A DNA stretch of 18,428 nt from Bacillota bacterium (GCA_023484675.1 JAMDAP010000099.1:1-18428); one strand, 5' to 3'; shown: positions 7,100-14,495, counted from the stretch's first letter. Numbers and translations are program-made. Notes: generated by a model from the letters alone, not told the origin.

Positions 7100-7321
7100 T
7101 TGTCCGAGAAGCCGCCCCGCGATCGCGGGCGGAGTCGTCACTACGCCGAGTCCCTGCTGGTGGCCCGGCACTCCTACAACCCGGTTACGGCCGCAGAGAA
7201 GCAGGATGAGACCAACCGCTTGACGCGCCGGGCGATCACCAAGGCTCTGGGCGTCCCCTACGAACAGTTTGCCCAGGCCTGGTACGCCTGGGCCAAAACG
7301 CAGACAGATACGAGCCCCTAA
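7100..7321 (+). pseudogene. C-terminal remnant of the peptidase MA-like protein
   Basis: An open frame of 73 codons (nominal TTG at 7100) without its own convincing ribosome binding site. From about 7136 it reads RHYAESLLVARHSYN and ends with ALGVPYEQFAQAWYAWAKTQ. In peptidase MA-like proteins an AYAxSxxxVRYL helix follows the zinc site, and the chain commonly ends with a LGxxxxxFxxxWxxW element, which matches well. I infer that this is the 3' end of the gene whose 5' remnant lies at 6012-6324, separated from it by the transposon. The first ten or so codons overlap the palindrome at 7112-7132 and probably derive from the element. It could alternatively be an unrelated small protein. Confidence 0.45.
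7112..7132. repeat. GC-rich palindrome just after tnpB
   Basis: A perfect 14-base palindrome, CCCGCGATCGCGGG (7116-7129), extended by CCG/CGG (7112-7114 and 7130-7132) around a bulged C7115. It starts 15 bases after the tnpB stop, where elements of this family carry their right-end hairpin, which also forms part of the guide RNA scaffold. The role is inferred from position only. Confidence 0.45.
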
Positions 7322-7375
7322 TCAGGAGCTGGGGCGCCTGCAGTGAGCGGGCGCTCCCCCGGAGGGACAGACCTC

Positions 7376-8665
7376 TTGTCACAGACCACACCCCAGAGGC
7401 GCGAGCCCCACGGCGTCACCGCTGAGCGCTACGCTGTCCGCAACTTCACCGGCGGCGTCATCCACGGCGTCTTCTTCGCCGTAAGCATGGCCTTCAGCCA
7501 TCCGGACACGGTGCTGCCGGCCTACATCGGCCTCCTATCGCAGTCCAAGTTTTACATCGGTCTGCTCAGCTCCATCCTGGTGGGCGGGGCCGTTTTGCCG
7601 CAGCTTTTTTTCTCCGCCCTGCTCGACCCCCGACCGGCCAAGAAACCCTGGCTTGTGTGGGGCATCGTCGCTCGCGTTGCCTCCTGGTTTTTTCTTGGTC
7701 TCAGCACCCTGCTGCTGGGGCAGCAGCACCCACGCCTTATCCTCTATTCGCTATTTTTCTGGCTTCTGATCTTCTCCGTTGGCGGTGCTTTGGCCGGCGT
7801 GGCTTTCACTGACGTCATGGGCAAGGCGATCCCACCGCGAATCCGCGGCAGCTTCTTCGGCCTGCGCCAGCTCCTGGGAAGCCTCCTGGCCTTCTCCTCA
7901 GGGCTGGCGGTCAAGCGCATCCTGGGCAATTCCGCCATCGCCTTCCCGGTGAACTACGCCTACCTCTTTCTGCTGTCCGCTCTGGCCCTGGGGGTGGCCA
8001 CCTTTGGCTTCACCATGATCCGAGAACCCATTGAAGGTGAGCTGCCCCCGCGCCAACCCCTGCGCCACTACCTTCAGACCATCCGCGACCTGTGGCGCAG
8101 CGACCTCCGCCTCCGGGAGCTGATCGTGGTGCAGAACCTCATCAGCCTGGATCTGGTCATCCTTCCCTTTTACGTGACCTTCGCCCGCGAACGGCTTGGC
8201 CTCGGGGGCGAATCCATCGGCACCTTCGTTATGTTCCAGGTGGCCGGGGCCGCCCTCTCCAACCTGCTCTGGGCCTGGATGAACGACCGCTTCAGCAGCC
8301 GCACCCTACTGCGCGCGACGGTGGCCCTGGAGGCGGTCGTGCCCCTGGCCGGGCTGGCCCTGGGCGCTTTCGCGCCGTCCCAGTTCGCCTGGGCCTTCGC
8401 ACTGCTCGGTGCCTCCGCCAGCGCCCGCGGCATGGCTTTCAACACGGCCCTCATCGACATCGCGCCCTCCGGCCGCCGATCCACCTACACCGGCCTGCAG
8501 GGCACCCTGACCTCGCCGACCTTGCTCTTTCCCTTCCTGGGCGGGCTGCTGATTCCTCTGCTGGGGTATGCGGCCGTCTTCCTCGCCGTCGCCACCGCCA
8601 TGATCCTCGTGGTCGGCTGGATGGCGGTCAGTCCCAAGCGGGCGGGCGCGGTACGAAAGACGTAG
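7376..8665 (+). CDS. Major facilitator superfamily transporter
   Basis: 429 aa from TTG 7376, chosen because GGAGGG (7361-7366) lies nine bases upstream; GTG 7343 is an in-frame alternative with a poorer site (AGGAG 14 bases away). The protein is very hydrophobic, with about twelve membrane segments in two halves separated by a charged central loop (EPIEGELPPRQPLRHYLQTI, about residues 220-240). AFTDVMGKAIPPRIRGSFFG fits the conserved cytoplasmic loop of MFS carriers, with a charged GxxxD...RG pattern. Segments such as NLLWAWMNDRFSSRTLL repeat the pattern in the second half. Substrate not recognisable. It stands between the decayed protease locus and the thiamin promoter and looks like a single transcription unit; no ligand-specific neighbour helps. 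Confidence 0.88.
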   Translation: MSQTTPQRREPHGVTAERYAVRNFTGGVIHGVFFAVSMAFSHPDTVLPAYIGLLSQSKFYIGLLSSILVGGAVLPQLFFSALLDPRPAKKPWLVWGIVARVASWFFLGLSTLLLGQQHPRLILYSLFFWLLIFSVGGALAGVAFTDVMGKAIPPRIRGSFFGLRQLLGSLLAFSSGLAVKRILGNSAIAFPVNYAYLFLLSALALGVATFGFTMIREPIEGELPPRQPLRHYLQTIRDLWRSDLRLRELIVVQNLISLDLVILPFYVTFARERLGLGGESIGTFVMFQVAGAALSNLLWAWMNDRFSSRTLLRATVALEAVVPLAGLALGAFAPSQFAWAFALLGASASARGMAFNTALIDIAPSGRRSTYTGLQGTLTSPTLLFPFLGGLLIPLLGYAAVFLAVATAMILVVGWMAVSPKRAGAVRKT

Positions 8666-8675
8666 GGGCGGGAAA

Positions 8676-8720
8676 GCGGCTTCTGGCAAAGCGGCTTCTG
8701 GCAAAGGGGCTTCTGGCCAT
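8676..8720 (+). repeat. 15-base tandem repeat, three units
   Basis: GCGGCTTCTGGCAAA at 8676-8690 is repeated exactly at 8691-8705, and a diverged third copy follows at 8706-8720. It lies just after the MFS stop codon and ends at the -35 box of the thiamin operon promoter. It looks like a replication-slippage duplication; no function is evident. Confidence 0.9.
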
Positions 8721-8748
8721 TGACCGGGAGGACATCCAGGAGTAGTAT
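8720..8748 (+). promoter_or_regulatory. Sigma-70/sigma-A type promoter of the thiamin operon
   Basis: TTGACC (8720-8725) and TAGTAT (8743-8748) are separated by 17 bases. Transcription would start near 8755, just ahead of the TPP aptamer, so the leader and the thi genes form one transcript. Seen by eye only. Confidence 0.65.
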
Positions 8749-8766
8749 CCAAGCTAGACAATTGAA

Positions 8767-8854
<88 letters not shown>

Positions 8855-8863
8855 GAGGCAGCA

Positions 8864-8908
8864 GTAAAGCACCGCCGGTCTTTCCCGGCGGTGCTTTACT
8901 TTGGTTTC
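8864..8908 (+). terminator. Riboswitch-controlled intrinsic terminator (attenuator)
   Basis: A perfect 15-base-pair stem: GTAAAGCACCGCCGG (8864-8878) with CCGGCGGTGCTTTAC (8885-8899), a six-base loop and a modest T-rich tail TTTGGTTT (8900-8907). It lies ten bases after the TPP aptamer and 30 bases before the thiD ribosome binding site. The 5' arm repeats an 8-mer of the aptamer (GCACCGCC, 8804-8811), giving a possible switch between structures. The tail is broken by GG, so termination strength is uncertain. Confidence 0.8.
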
Positions 8909-8937
8909 CATTCCACAATTAGCAGGAGAGATGCACC

Positions 8938-9756
8938 ATGAAGCTGGCTCGATCCTTGACCATCGCCGGCTCGGATTCGGGCGGCGGCGCTGGTATTCAG
9001 GCTGACCTCAAGACCTTCACCGTCCTCGACACCTTCGGCATGTCGGTGGTGACGGCGGTCACGGCCCAGAACACGCTGGGGGTACAGGGCGTTTGGCCGC
9101 TGCCCCTGGAGGCCGTCGCTCAGCAGATCGACGCCGTGGTCACCGACATTGGCGTTGACGCGGTCAAGACCGGCATGCTGGCAGACAACGAGGTCATCCA
9201 ACTGGTGGCGGCCAAGGTCCGGGAACACCACCTGCCCCATCTGGTGGTGGACCCGGTCATGGTGGCCAAGGGCGGCCAGCGGCTGCTGGCTGCCGGGGCG
9301 CAGGTCGCTCTGCGTCAACACCTGCTGCCTCTGGCGGAGGTGGTCACGCCCAACCTGCCCGAGGCTGAAGTCCTGACCGGCCGCCCGGTTCGGTGCGAAG
9401 CCGACATGCTCGATGCCGCCCGGCGGATCCTCGCCGACGGCGCCAGAGCGGTGGTGCTGAAGGGGGGGCACCTGGACGGCCCGGCGCGGGATCTGTTCTA
9501 CGACGGCTCCGGCTTCGACTGGCTGGAGGCGCCGCGCATCTCCACCCCCCACACCCACGGCACGGGCTGCACCTTCTCCGCCGCCATCTGCGCCGGGCTG
9601 GCCAGGGGAACGGCCCTGCGGGCGGCAGTGGCCCAGGCCAAGGAGTTGATCACGGTGGCCATCGCCAACGCTCCCGGGCTGGGCCACGGCCACGGTCCCA
9701 CCAATGTCATGGCCTACCGGCCGCACCGCGTAGCCACACCGAGGGAGGACGCGTGA
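8938..9756 (+). CDS. thiD: Hydroxymethylpyrimidine/phosphomethylpyrimidine kinase
   Basis: 272 aa ribokinase-fold enzyme that phosphorylates HMP to HMP-P and then to HMP-PP, the pyrimidine partner for thiamin phosphate synthesis. Family motifs are the N-terminal TIAGSDSGGGAGIQADLKTF, MSVVTAVTAQNT, VVDPVMVAKGG, TPNLPEAEVLTG, LKGGHLDG and the anion-hole/catalytic loop THGTGCTFSAAICAGLARG. Start ATG 8938 follows AGGAGAG (8924-8930) by seven bases. It is the first gene after the TPP riboswitch. Its TGA lies three bases before the ATG preferred for thiM-thiE, and the alternative GTG of that gene would overlap it. Product secure; cytoplasmic. Confidence 0.96.
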   Translation: MKLARSLTIAGSDSGGGAGIQADLKTFTVLDTFGMSVVTAVTAQNTLGVQGVWPLPLEAVAQQIDAVVTDIGVDAVKTGMLADNEVIQLVAAKVREHHLPHLVVDPVMVAKGGQRLLAAGAQVALRQHLLPLAEVVTPNLPEAEVLTGRPVRCEADMLDAARRILADGARAVVLKGGHLDGPARDLFYDGSGFDWLEAPRISTPHTHGTGCTFSAAICAGLARGTALRAAVAQAKELITVAIANAPGLGHGHGPTNVMAYRPHRVATPREDA

Positions 9757-9758
9757 AC

Positions 9759-11300
9759 ATGGCGGAGACCACAGTGAAGGCTCAGGTTCAGCTGGCCCAG
9801 GTTCAGCTGGCTCGCGACGTGGCTCGGCGGGTGCGGGAAAGGCGGCCCCTGGTCCACAACATCACCAACTTCGTCACCATGGGCCTGGTCGCCCGCGGAC
9901 TCCTGGCCGCCGGCGCCTCACCGATTATGGCCCACTCTGGTGAGGAAGCGGCCGACATCGCCCGCCAGGCCGGAGCCCTGGTGCTCAACATCGGCACCCT
10001 CCAGCCGGAGTGGTTGAAGAGCATGATCAAGGCCGGCCAGGCCGCCAACGAGGCGGGAGTGCCGGTGGTGCTGGACCCGGTGGGCGCCGGCTTCACCGCG
10101 GCCCGGAACCAGGCGGCGGAGACCTTGCTGCAGCAGGTGAAGGTGACCCTGGTGCGCGGCAACGCCGGCGAGATCGCCTTCCTGGCGGGGCTGGCGCCGC
10201 TGGTGAAGGGCGTCGACTCCCTGACTGCCGGCGATCTGCCCCGAGCTCGGGAGGCGGCAACCGCCGGGGCGCGACGGTGGAAGACCGTGATGGCAGCCAC
10301 TGGGGCCGTGGACGTGGTCAGCGACGGCGACCGCATCGAGGAAGTTCACGCCGGGCACCCGCGGCTGGCAGACATCCCCGGTTCGGGGTGCCTGGTCTCG
10401 GCCCTGGCAGGAGCGGCCGCAGCCGTGGAGCCGGATCCATTCCGGGCCGCTGTCGCCGCCCTGCGCTGGCTGGGCGAGGCCGGCGAGGCCGCAGCGCGCC
10501 TGGCCGCTGGCCCTGGCACCTTCGAGGGTGTCCTTCTGGATCAGCTTTCCTCCTGGCCGGGGTTCGGGCCGGGTCGGAACCGCCCGATCGAAGAGAGCCT
10601 GCCCCTTTACGTTATTGTCGATGGCGCCACGCCACCCGCCGTCCTGCAGGCGGCCTTGGAGGGTGGGGCCACGTGCGTGCAGTTTCGCGAGAAGAAGCTG
10701 GATGGCGGGCCGGCGTTGCAGGCCGCGGAGCGCTTGCAGGGCCTCTGCCGCCGGGCCGGTGTGCCCTTCCTTATCAACGATCGCATCGACTGGGCGCTGG
10801 TCCTGGGTGCTGACGGCGTCCACCTCGGCCAGTCGGATATGCCGGCAGAGGCTGCGCGCCGCCTGCTGGGCCCGAATAGCATCCTCGGCGTGTCGGCTCA
10901 CAACCCTGCCGAAGCCCGTGCCGCCGAAGCAGCCGGTGCCGACTACCTGGGCGTCGGGCCCATGTACCCGACCAGCTCCAAGGCCGTAGGTGAGCCGGTG
11001 GGGCCAGCCGCCATCGCCCGAGTGCACGCCGCCACCGACCTCCCCCTCGTGGGCATCGGCGGCATCGGCTTGGGGAGGGCGGCGGCCATCATCGACGCGG
11101 GGGCCCAGGGTGTGGCCGTGATCAGTGCCGTGGTGGGCGGCCCTGACCCCCATGAGGCGGCCAAGGCTCTTCTGGCCGAGGTCAGGGCAGCCCTGGGACC
11201 ACTGCGAATGCCGCCACTCGCCGCGATGCCTGAGTGGCCGGCCTCCCGGACCGCGTTCACCCCAAACACCCCAAAAGGAGGCGTGAACCGTGAAGGCTAA
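9759..11300 (+). CDS. thiM-thiE: Bifunctional hydroxyethylthiazole kinase / thiamin phosphate synthase fusion
   Basis: A 513 aa fusion in one uninterrupted frame. Residues about 1-270 are ThiM, which phosphorylates hydroxyethylthiazole: RPLVHNITNFVTMGLVARGLL, VVLDPVGAGFT, LVRGNAGEIAFLAG and the catalytic Cys loop DIPGSGCLVSALAGAA. A short linker (about 271-280) leads to ThiE (about 281-480), which couples thiazole phosphate and HMP-PP: LPLYVIVDG, ATCVQFREKKLD, FLINDRIDWALVLGADGVHLGQ, GVSAHNPAEA, YLGVGPMYPTSSK and VGIGGIGLGRAAAIIDAGAQGVAVISA. Each part has its full single-domain length. ATG 9759 is preferred (GGGAGG ten bases upstream); GTG 9753, overlapping the thiD stop, is an alternative. 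The end overlaps the start of thiW by 11 bases. Fused ThiE and ThiM are known in yeast Thi6 in the opposite order. Confidence 0.96.
   Translation: MAETTVKAQVQLAQVQLARDVARRVRERRPLVHNITNFVTMGLVARGLLAAGASPIMAHSGEEAADIARQAGALVLNIGTLQPEWLKSMIKAGQAANEAGVPVVLDPVGAGFTAARNQAAETLLQQVKVTLVRGNAGEIAFLAGLAPLVKGVDSLTAGDLPRAREAATAGARRWKTVMAATGAVDVVSDGDRIEEVHAGHPRLADIPGSGCLVSALAGAAAAVEPDPFRAAVAALRWLGEAGEAAARLAAGPGTFEGVLLDQLSSWPGFGPGRNRPIEESLPLYVIVDGATPPAVLQAALEGGATCVQFREKKLDGGPALQAAERLQGLCRRAGVPFLINDRIDWALVLGADGVHLGQSDMPAEAARRLLGPNSILGVSAHNPAEARAAEAAGADYLGVGPMYPTSSKAVGEPVGPAAIARVHAATDLPLVGIGGIGLGRAAAIIDAGAQGVAVISAVVGGPDPHEAAKALLAEVRAALGPLRMPPLAAMPEWPASRTAFTPNTPKGGVNREG
9783..9812 (+). repeat. 15-base tandem duplication in the 5' end of thiM-thiE
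   Basis: CAGGTTCAGCTGGCC (9783-9797) is followed by a copy differing only in the last base (9798-9812). It encodes QVQLA twice near residues 9-18, before ThiM homology begins, so it lengthens a tolerant N-terminal helix without breaking the frame. Confidence 0.85.
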
Positions 11301-11805
11301 AGAAATGACCTTGATGGCCATGCTGGTGGCCGTCGGCGTCCTGAGTTCGAGCCTGATGGCCATCCCCATCGGAGCAGCCAGAGCGCTCCCCGTGCAGCAC
11401 GCCATCAACGTCATCGGCGCTGTGCTGATGGGTCCGGCCCAGGCCGGCCTGGTCGCCCTGATCATCGCCGTCCTGCGGATGCTGCTCGGAACCGGCACAC
11501 CGCTGGCGATTCCCGGAGGCCTCATCGGGGCGCTCCTGGCCGGCTACCTCTATCGGCGCTGGCGGGTGATACCGGCGGCCATGATCGGCGAGTTGGTCGG
11601 CACCGGCCTCATCGGCGCCCTGCTATCCTACCCCGTCGCCAAATTCCTCCTTGGCCGGAACGTGGCCGCCTTCTTCTTCGTGGTTCCCTTCAGCCTGTCG
11701 AGCCTTACCGGGGTGGTGCTGGCCGGGGCGCTTCTTCCAGTGCTGCTTCCCACCTACCGCCGCATCGGGGGCAGCCAGACAGGCGAGACCGGCTCAGGAC
11801 GCTAG
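11290..11805 (+). CDS. thiW: ThiW, ECF transporter S component (thiazole uptake)
   Basis: 171 aa hydrophobic protein with about five or six membrane segments and no ATPase domain, the layout of an ECF S component. The motif SLMAIPIGAARALPVQHAIN and later GMLLGTGTPLAIPGGLIGALLAGYLYRR-like stretches fit ThiW, the predicted thiazole-specific substrate-binding subunit that works with shared EcfA/A'/T subunits. Start GTG 11290 follows AAAAGGAGG (11273-11281) by eight bases and overlaps the end of thiM-thiE. It is the last gene of the TPP-controlled operon, next to the thiazole kinase, and a hairpin terminator follows. The EcfA and EcfT genes are not in the window. Confidence 0.92.
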   Translation: MKAKEMTLMAMLVAVGVLSSSLMAIPIGAARALPVQHAINVIGAVLMGPAQAGLVALIIAVLRMLLGTGTPLAIPGGLIGALLAGYLYRRWRVIPAAMIGELVGTGLIGALLSYPVAKFLLGRNVAAFFFVVPFSLSSLTGVVLAGALLPVLLPTYRRIGGSQTGETGSGR

Positions 11806-11817
11806 GAGCCTGAATCA

Positions 11818-11849
11818 AAGGACGGCCGCCCCCCAGGGCTGCCGTCCTT
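11818..11849 (+). terminator. Intrinsic terminator after thiW (possibly bidirectional)
   Basis: AAGGACGGC (11818-11826) pairs with GCCGTCCTT (11841-11849), and CCC/GGG pairing inside the loop adds stability. The plus-strand tail is weak (CTTCGTGTTT); on the minus strand the stem is followed by TTTGATT. It lies between the convergent thiW and ene-reductase genes and could serve both. Confidence 0.65.
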
Positions 11850-11925
11850 CGTGTTTGCCGGGCTGCTATCCCAGGCTGTGGCGACCTGAGCCATCGGCAG
11901 TTCTCCGGGACTGGCATCGCACCAG

Positions 11926-12963
11926 CTATTTCTTGGCCCGCCGGTACTGGACCGGCCAAGTGATGTCGTCCCCCAGCTCACGGGCGGCCTGCAGCGGCCA
12001 GTAGGGATTCCGCAAAAGTTCCCGGCCGAGCAGCACCAGATCGGCCCGGCCGTTGCGCAGAATCTCCTCTGCCATCTCGGGCTCGGTAATGAGCCCTACA
12101 GTGCCGGTGAGCACGCCCGCCTGCTGCCGGATGTGCTGGGAGAAGGGCACCTGGTAGCCTGGGCCGAAGGGCGGCACTGCTGGCACCAGGCCGCCGGAAC
12201 TGACGTCAATCAGATCGACGCCCCAGCCCTTGGCCTCTTGCGCCACCCGGGCAAGGTCCTGCACCGTGAGGCCGCCTTCCTTGTAGTCGCTGGCGGAGAC
12301 CCGCAGGAAGAGCGGCGACTCCCCTGTCCAGACGGAGCGCACCGCCTCCACCACTCGGCGCAGAAAACGAGTGCGGTTCTCGAAAGAGCCACCGTACCCG
12401 TCCCGGCGCTGGTTGGAGAGGGGCGATAGGAACTGGTGACCCAGGTAGCCGTGGGCGCCGTGGATTTCCACAAAGTCGAAGCCGGCCTCTTTGGCCCGCC
12501 GGGCGGCCTGCCGCCAGGCTTCGACCACCTCGTCGATCTCCGCTTCGCTGAGTTCCGCCGGAGCGACCCAGCCCTCGGCGAAGGGAAGGGCACTGGCCGA
12601 TACCGGCTGCTCCGGTCCCTTGGCCTTGGTGTCACTCCAGGCCTTGCGACCGGCGTGGGCCAACTGCACGGCCACCTTGGCCCCCTGGTCGTGGCAGAAG
12701 CGCACGATGCGGGAGAGCGGCTCCACCTGGTCGTCGCGGTAGAGGCCCAGGTCGTTGATTGAAATACGGCCGCGACTTTCCACCGCCGTCGCCTCGAAGA
12801 TGACGAGGCCGGTTCCACCGGTGGCCCGGGCGCCGTAGTGGGCGAGGTGCCAGTCCGTGGGCAAGCCCTCTTCCGTAGCTGTGTACTGGCACATGGGGGA
12901 CATGACGATGCGGTTCTTCAAGGTCACGCCCCGAATGGCCAAGGGTTCAAAGAGCAGAGACAT
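11926..12963 (-). CDS. namA: NADPH dehydrogenase / ene-reductase, Old Yellow Enzyme family (NamA/YqjM-like)
   Basis: 345 aa FMN-dependent TIM-barrel enzyme that reduces activated C=C bonds of enals, enones and similar electrophiles with NADPH. Class-defining motifs are LKNRIVMSPMCQYTA with Cys25 (the redox-tuning Cys of YqjM-type enzymes), WHLAHYGARATGG, VQLAHAGRKA, EIHGAHGYLGHQFLSPLSNQ with the two ligand-binding His and the Tyr, RRDGYGGSFENRTRF, and C-terminal VGLITEPEMAEEIL and LVLLGRELLRNPYW. The ATG at 12963 is chosen because the AAGGAGG (12975-12981) lies 11 bases upstream and homology begins there; a GTG at 12984 would overlap the Shine-Dalgarno. It stands alone, convergent with thiW and divergent from the liv operon. 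The physiological substrate is unknown; a detoxification role is the usual suggestion. Confidence 0.95.
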   Translation of the reverse strand: MSLLFEPLAIRGVTLKNRIVMSPMCQYTATEEGLPTDWHLAHYGARATGGTGLVIFEATAVESRGRISINDLGLYRDDQVEPLSRIVRFCHDQGAKVAVQLAHAGRKAWSDTKAKGPEQPVSASALPFAEGWVAPAELSEAEIDEVVEAWRQAARRAKEAGFDFVEIHGAHGYLGHQFLSPLSNQRRDGYGGSFENRTRFLRRVVEAVRSVWTGESPLFLRVSASDYKEGGLTVQDLARVAQEAKGWGVDLIDVSSGGLVPAVPPFGPGYQVPFSQHIRQQAGVLTGTVGLITEPEMAEEILRNGRADLVLLGRELLRNPYWPLQAARELGDDITWPVQYRRAKK

Positions 12964-12984
12964 GGTGGCAAGAACCTCCTTCAC

Positions 12985-13181
12985 TACACCACTCTACTGT
13001 ACTGGGAAGGGATGGGCAACCTGCTCCCGGCGATTCCCCTCATGCCGACAGCCAGGTTCCGTATAGACTGCGACGCGGCAAACGAAGGCCTAACCACAGA
13101 AAACTCTTTATTGTCTGCGTCAAAAGCTGCATGCTATACTTTGGACGAAGTTATCCACCTTTTCATTTAGGAGGGAATTGA
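12985..13181. promoter_or_regulatory. Divergent control region between namA and livJ; livJ promoter at 13111-13140
   Basis: This 197-base gap is less GC-rich than its surroundings. On the plus strand TTGTCT (13111-13116) and TATACT (13135-13140) are 18 bases apart, and TGC directly before the -10 makes it an extended -10 promoter; transcription would start near 13147. The livJ ribosome binding site AGGAGGG follows at 13169-13175. I see no convincing promoter for namA on the minus strand and no clear operator palindrome. Confidence 0.6.
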
Positions 13182-14408
13182 GTGAAGCGTTGGATCGCGA
13201 TGTCGCTGGTGACTATGCTGGTCCTGTCCCTTGCGCTTGGCGGCTGCTCTGGCAAGGGCGGCAGTTCCGGCTCCGGCGCGGAGGGCAAGACTCCCATCAA
13301 GATCGGCGTTATCACCGCAGTCACCGGCAGCCAGGCAGCCTTCGGCGGCGCCCACAAGCGCGGCTACGAGATTGCTCTGGAGGAGATCAACGCCGCTGGC
13401 GGCGTGCTCGGCCGGCCGGTGGAACTGGTCACGGAGGACGACGGGTCCAAGCCCCAAGGGGCCATTACCGCCGCGGATAAGCTGGTCAACCAGGACAAGG
13501 TGCCGCTGATCGTTGGCTCCTATTCCAGCGAGAGCACTCTGGCTCTGGTCAAGAAGCTGGCCGACGCAAAGGTTCCCCTGGTCGCCCCCACAGCCGTTGC
13601 CGCCAACGTGACCGAGCAGGGCAGCAAATACGTCTTCCGCATCTGCGCCCCTGCCTCCGTGTATGCCTATGACATGTTGGAGTTCCTCCAGAAGTACCTG
13701 CCCGACGCCAAGACCATGGCCTTGGTGTATGAGAGCACCAACTTCGGCAAGGGCACCGCCGACGGTATGAAGAAGGCGGCAGAGAAGGCCAGCATCCAGG
13801 TGGTCGCAAGCGAGGAATACACTGCCGGCTCACCAGACTACAAACCCCTGCTCACTCGCCTCAAGCAGAAGAACCCGGACGTCATCTACTTTGGCTCCTA
13901 CCTCCTGGACGCTACGCTGTTGATGCGCCAAGCCAAGGAAGTGGGCCTCAACCCCAAGGCCTACACCGCTGCCGGCACCGGCTTCTCTTCCATGGAATTC
14001 ATCTCCGACCAGGGAGCCGGTAAGGCCGCTGAGTATACCCTTGCCGTCACCCAGTGGATGCCGGACGCCAAGTGGAACGGCTCCAAGGAGTTCGATGCAA
14101 AGGTCTTCAAGAAGTTCAACAGGCACCCTCAGTACCACGACATGCAGGCCTACGCGGCTTTAAAGGTGGCCGTTGAGGCCATCAGACTGGCCGGCTCCAC
14201 CGATCGGGAGAAAATCCGCGAGGCCCTGGTCAAGCTGGATCTCAAGGATACCCCCTTCGGCCCTATCAAATTCGACGACAAGGGGCAGAACGACCACCCG
14301 ACCCTGATCACCCAGGTGCAGAACGGCCAGTACATCACCGTCTATCCTGAGGATGCGGCCAGGGACAAGCCGATTCTTCCCACCCCCGCCTGGGACCAGC
14401 GGAAGTAG
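13182..14408 (+). CDS. livJ: Branched-chain amino acid-type ABC transporter, substrate-binding lipoprotein
   Basis: 408 aa extracytoplasmic binding protein of the Leu/Ile/Val (type 1 periplasmic binding) family. The N-terminus is a lipoprotein signal: Lys-Arg, a hydrophobic stretch and lipobox LGGC with the lipidated Cys at residue 22, then a Gly/Ser linker. The mature part begins IKIGVITAVTGSQAAFGG and has GYEIALEEINAAGGVLGRPVEL, LIVGSYSSESTLALVKK, VYESTNFGKGTADGMKKAAE and PDVIYFGSYLLDATLLMRQA, the usual landmarks of the fold. The GTG at 13182 follows AGGAGGG by six bases. It is the first gene of the operon with permease and ATPase genes after it. Ligand cannot be read from sequence: leucine-type amino acids are the default, but this family also binds amides, urea and aromatic acids. 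Confidence 0.93.
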   Translation: MKRWIAMSLVTMLVLSLALGGCSGKGGSSGSGAEGKTPIKIGVITAVTGSQAAFGGAHKRGYEIALEEINAAGGVLGRPVELVTEDDGSKPQGAITAADKLVNQDKVPLIVGSYSSESTLALVKKLADAKVPLVAPTAVAANVTEQGSKYVFRICAPASVYAYDMLEFLQKYLPDAKTMALVYESTNFGKGTADGMKKAAEKASIQVVASEEYTAGSPDYKPLLTRLKQKNPDVIYFGSYLLDATLLMRQAKEVGLNPKAYTAAGTGFSSMEFISDQGAGKAAEYTLAVTQWMPDAKWNGSKEFDAKVFKKFNRHPQYHDMQAYAALKVAVEAIRLAGSTDREKIREALVKLDLKDTPFGPIKFDDKGQNDHPTLITQVQNGQYITVYPEDAARDKPILPTPAWDQRK

Positions 14409-14428
14409 CAATCACAGCGTGCCACTGA

Positions 14429-14495
14429 CGCCGCCTCAAGCGGCGGTTGCCTCGCAGGGCCGGCGCCCGACCCGGGTCTCCCGAGCCGGGCGCTG
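14429..14495 (+). promoter_or_regulatory. Two stem-loops in the livJ-livH gap
   Basis: The first stem is CGCCGC (14429-14434) with GCGGCG (14440-14445) and a five-base loop. The second is GCGCCCG (14463-14469) with CGGGCGC (14487-14493), with inner CGGG/CCCG pairs. No T-run follows, so full termination is unlikely. Such structures after binding-protein genes often stabilise the upstream message or partly terminate. Confidence 0.55.

Larger units (their letters stand above)
6345..7132 (+). mobile_element. Degenerate IS200/IS605-family element
   Basis: Remnant of an IS200/IS605-family element. It contains the N-terminal half of a Y1 HUH transposase (TnpA) with a frameshift and a nonsense codon, joined without a stop to the C-terminal half of TnpB. 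An imperfect hairpin lies at the left (6362-6392) and a GC-rich palindrome at the right (7112-7132), as expected of the subterminal hairpins of this family. About half of each gene is missing, including the catalytic Tyr of TnpA and the first RuvC motif of TnpB, so the element cannot move by itself. It sits between two pieces of a broken metalloprotease gene. The exact ends are not resolved; the limits given are approximate. Confidence 0.82.

Noticed and set aside
8092..8745. Plus-strand 217-codon frame overlapping the MFS gene and the 15-base repeats (KRLLAKRLLAK).
   Set aside because: Pro/Arg-rich out-of-frame reading of the transporter; the repetitive tail comes from the tandem 15-mers.
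8864..8899. Considered as a transposon terminal inverted repeat.
   Set aside because: The two arms are adjacent (six-base loop), directly after a TPP aptamer and before thiD; a riboswitch terminator explains them.
9918..11525. A 535-codon minus-strand open frame across thiM-thiE and thiW.
   Set aside because: Antisense to genes with full family motifs; no recognisable domain, and long antisense frames are expected in GC-rich coding DNA.
12994..13024. Possible minus-strand promoter for namA (TACAGT with TTGCCC upstream).
   Set aside because: The spacing between the boxes is only about 12 bases, too short for a sigma-70 type promoter.
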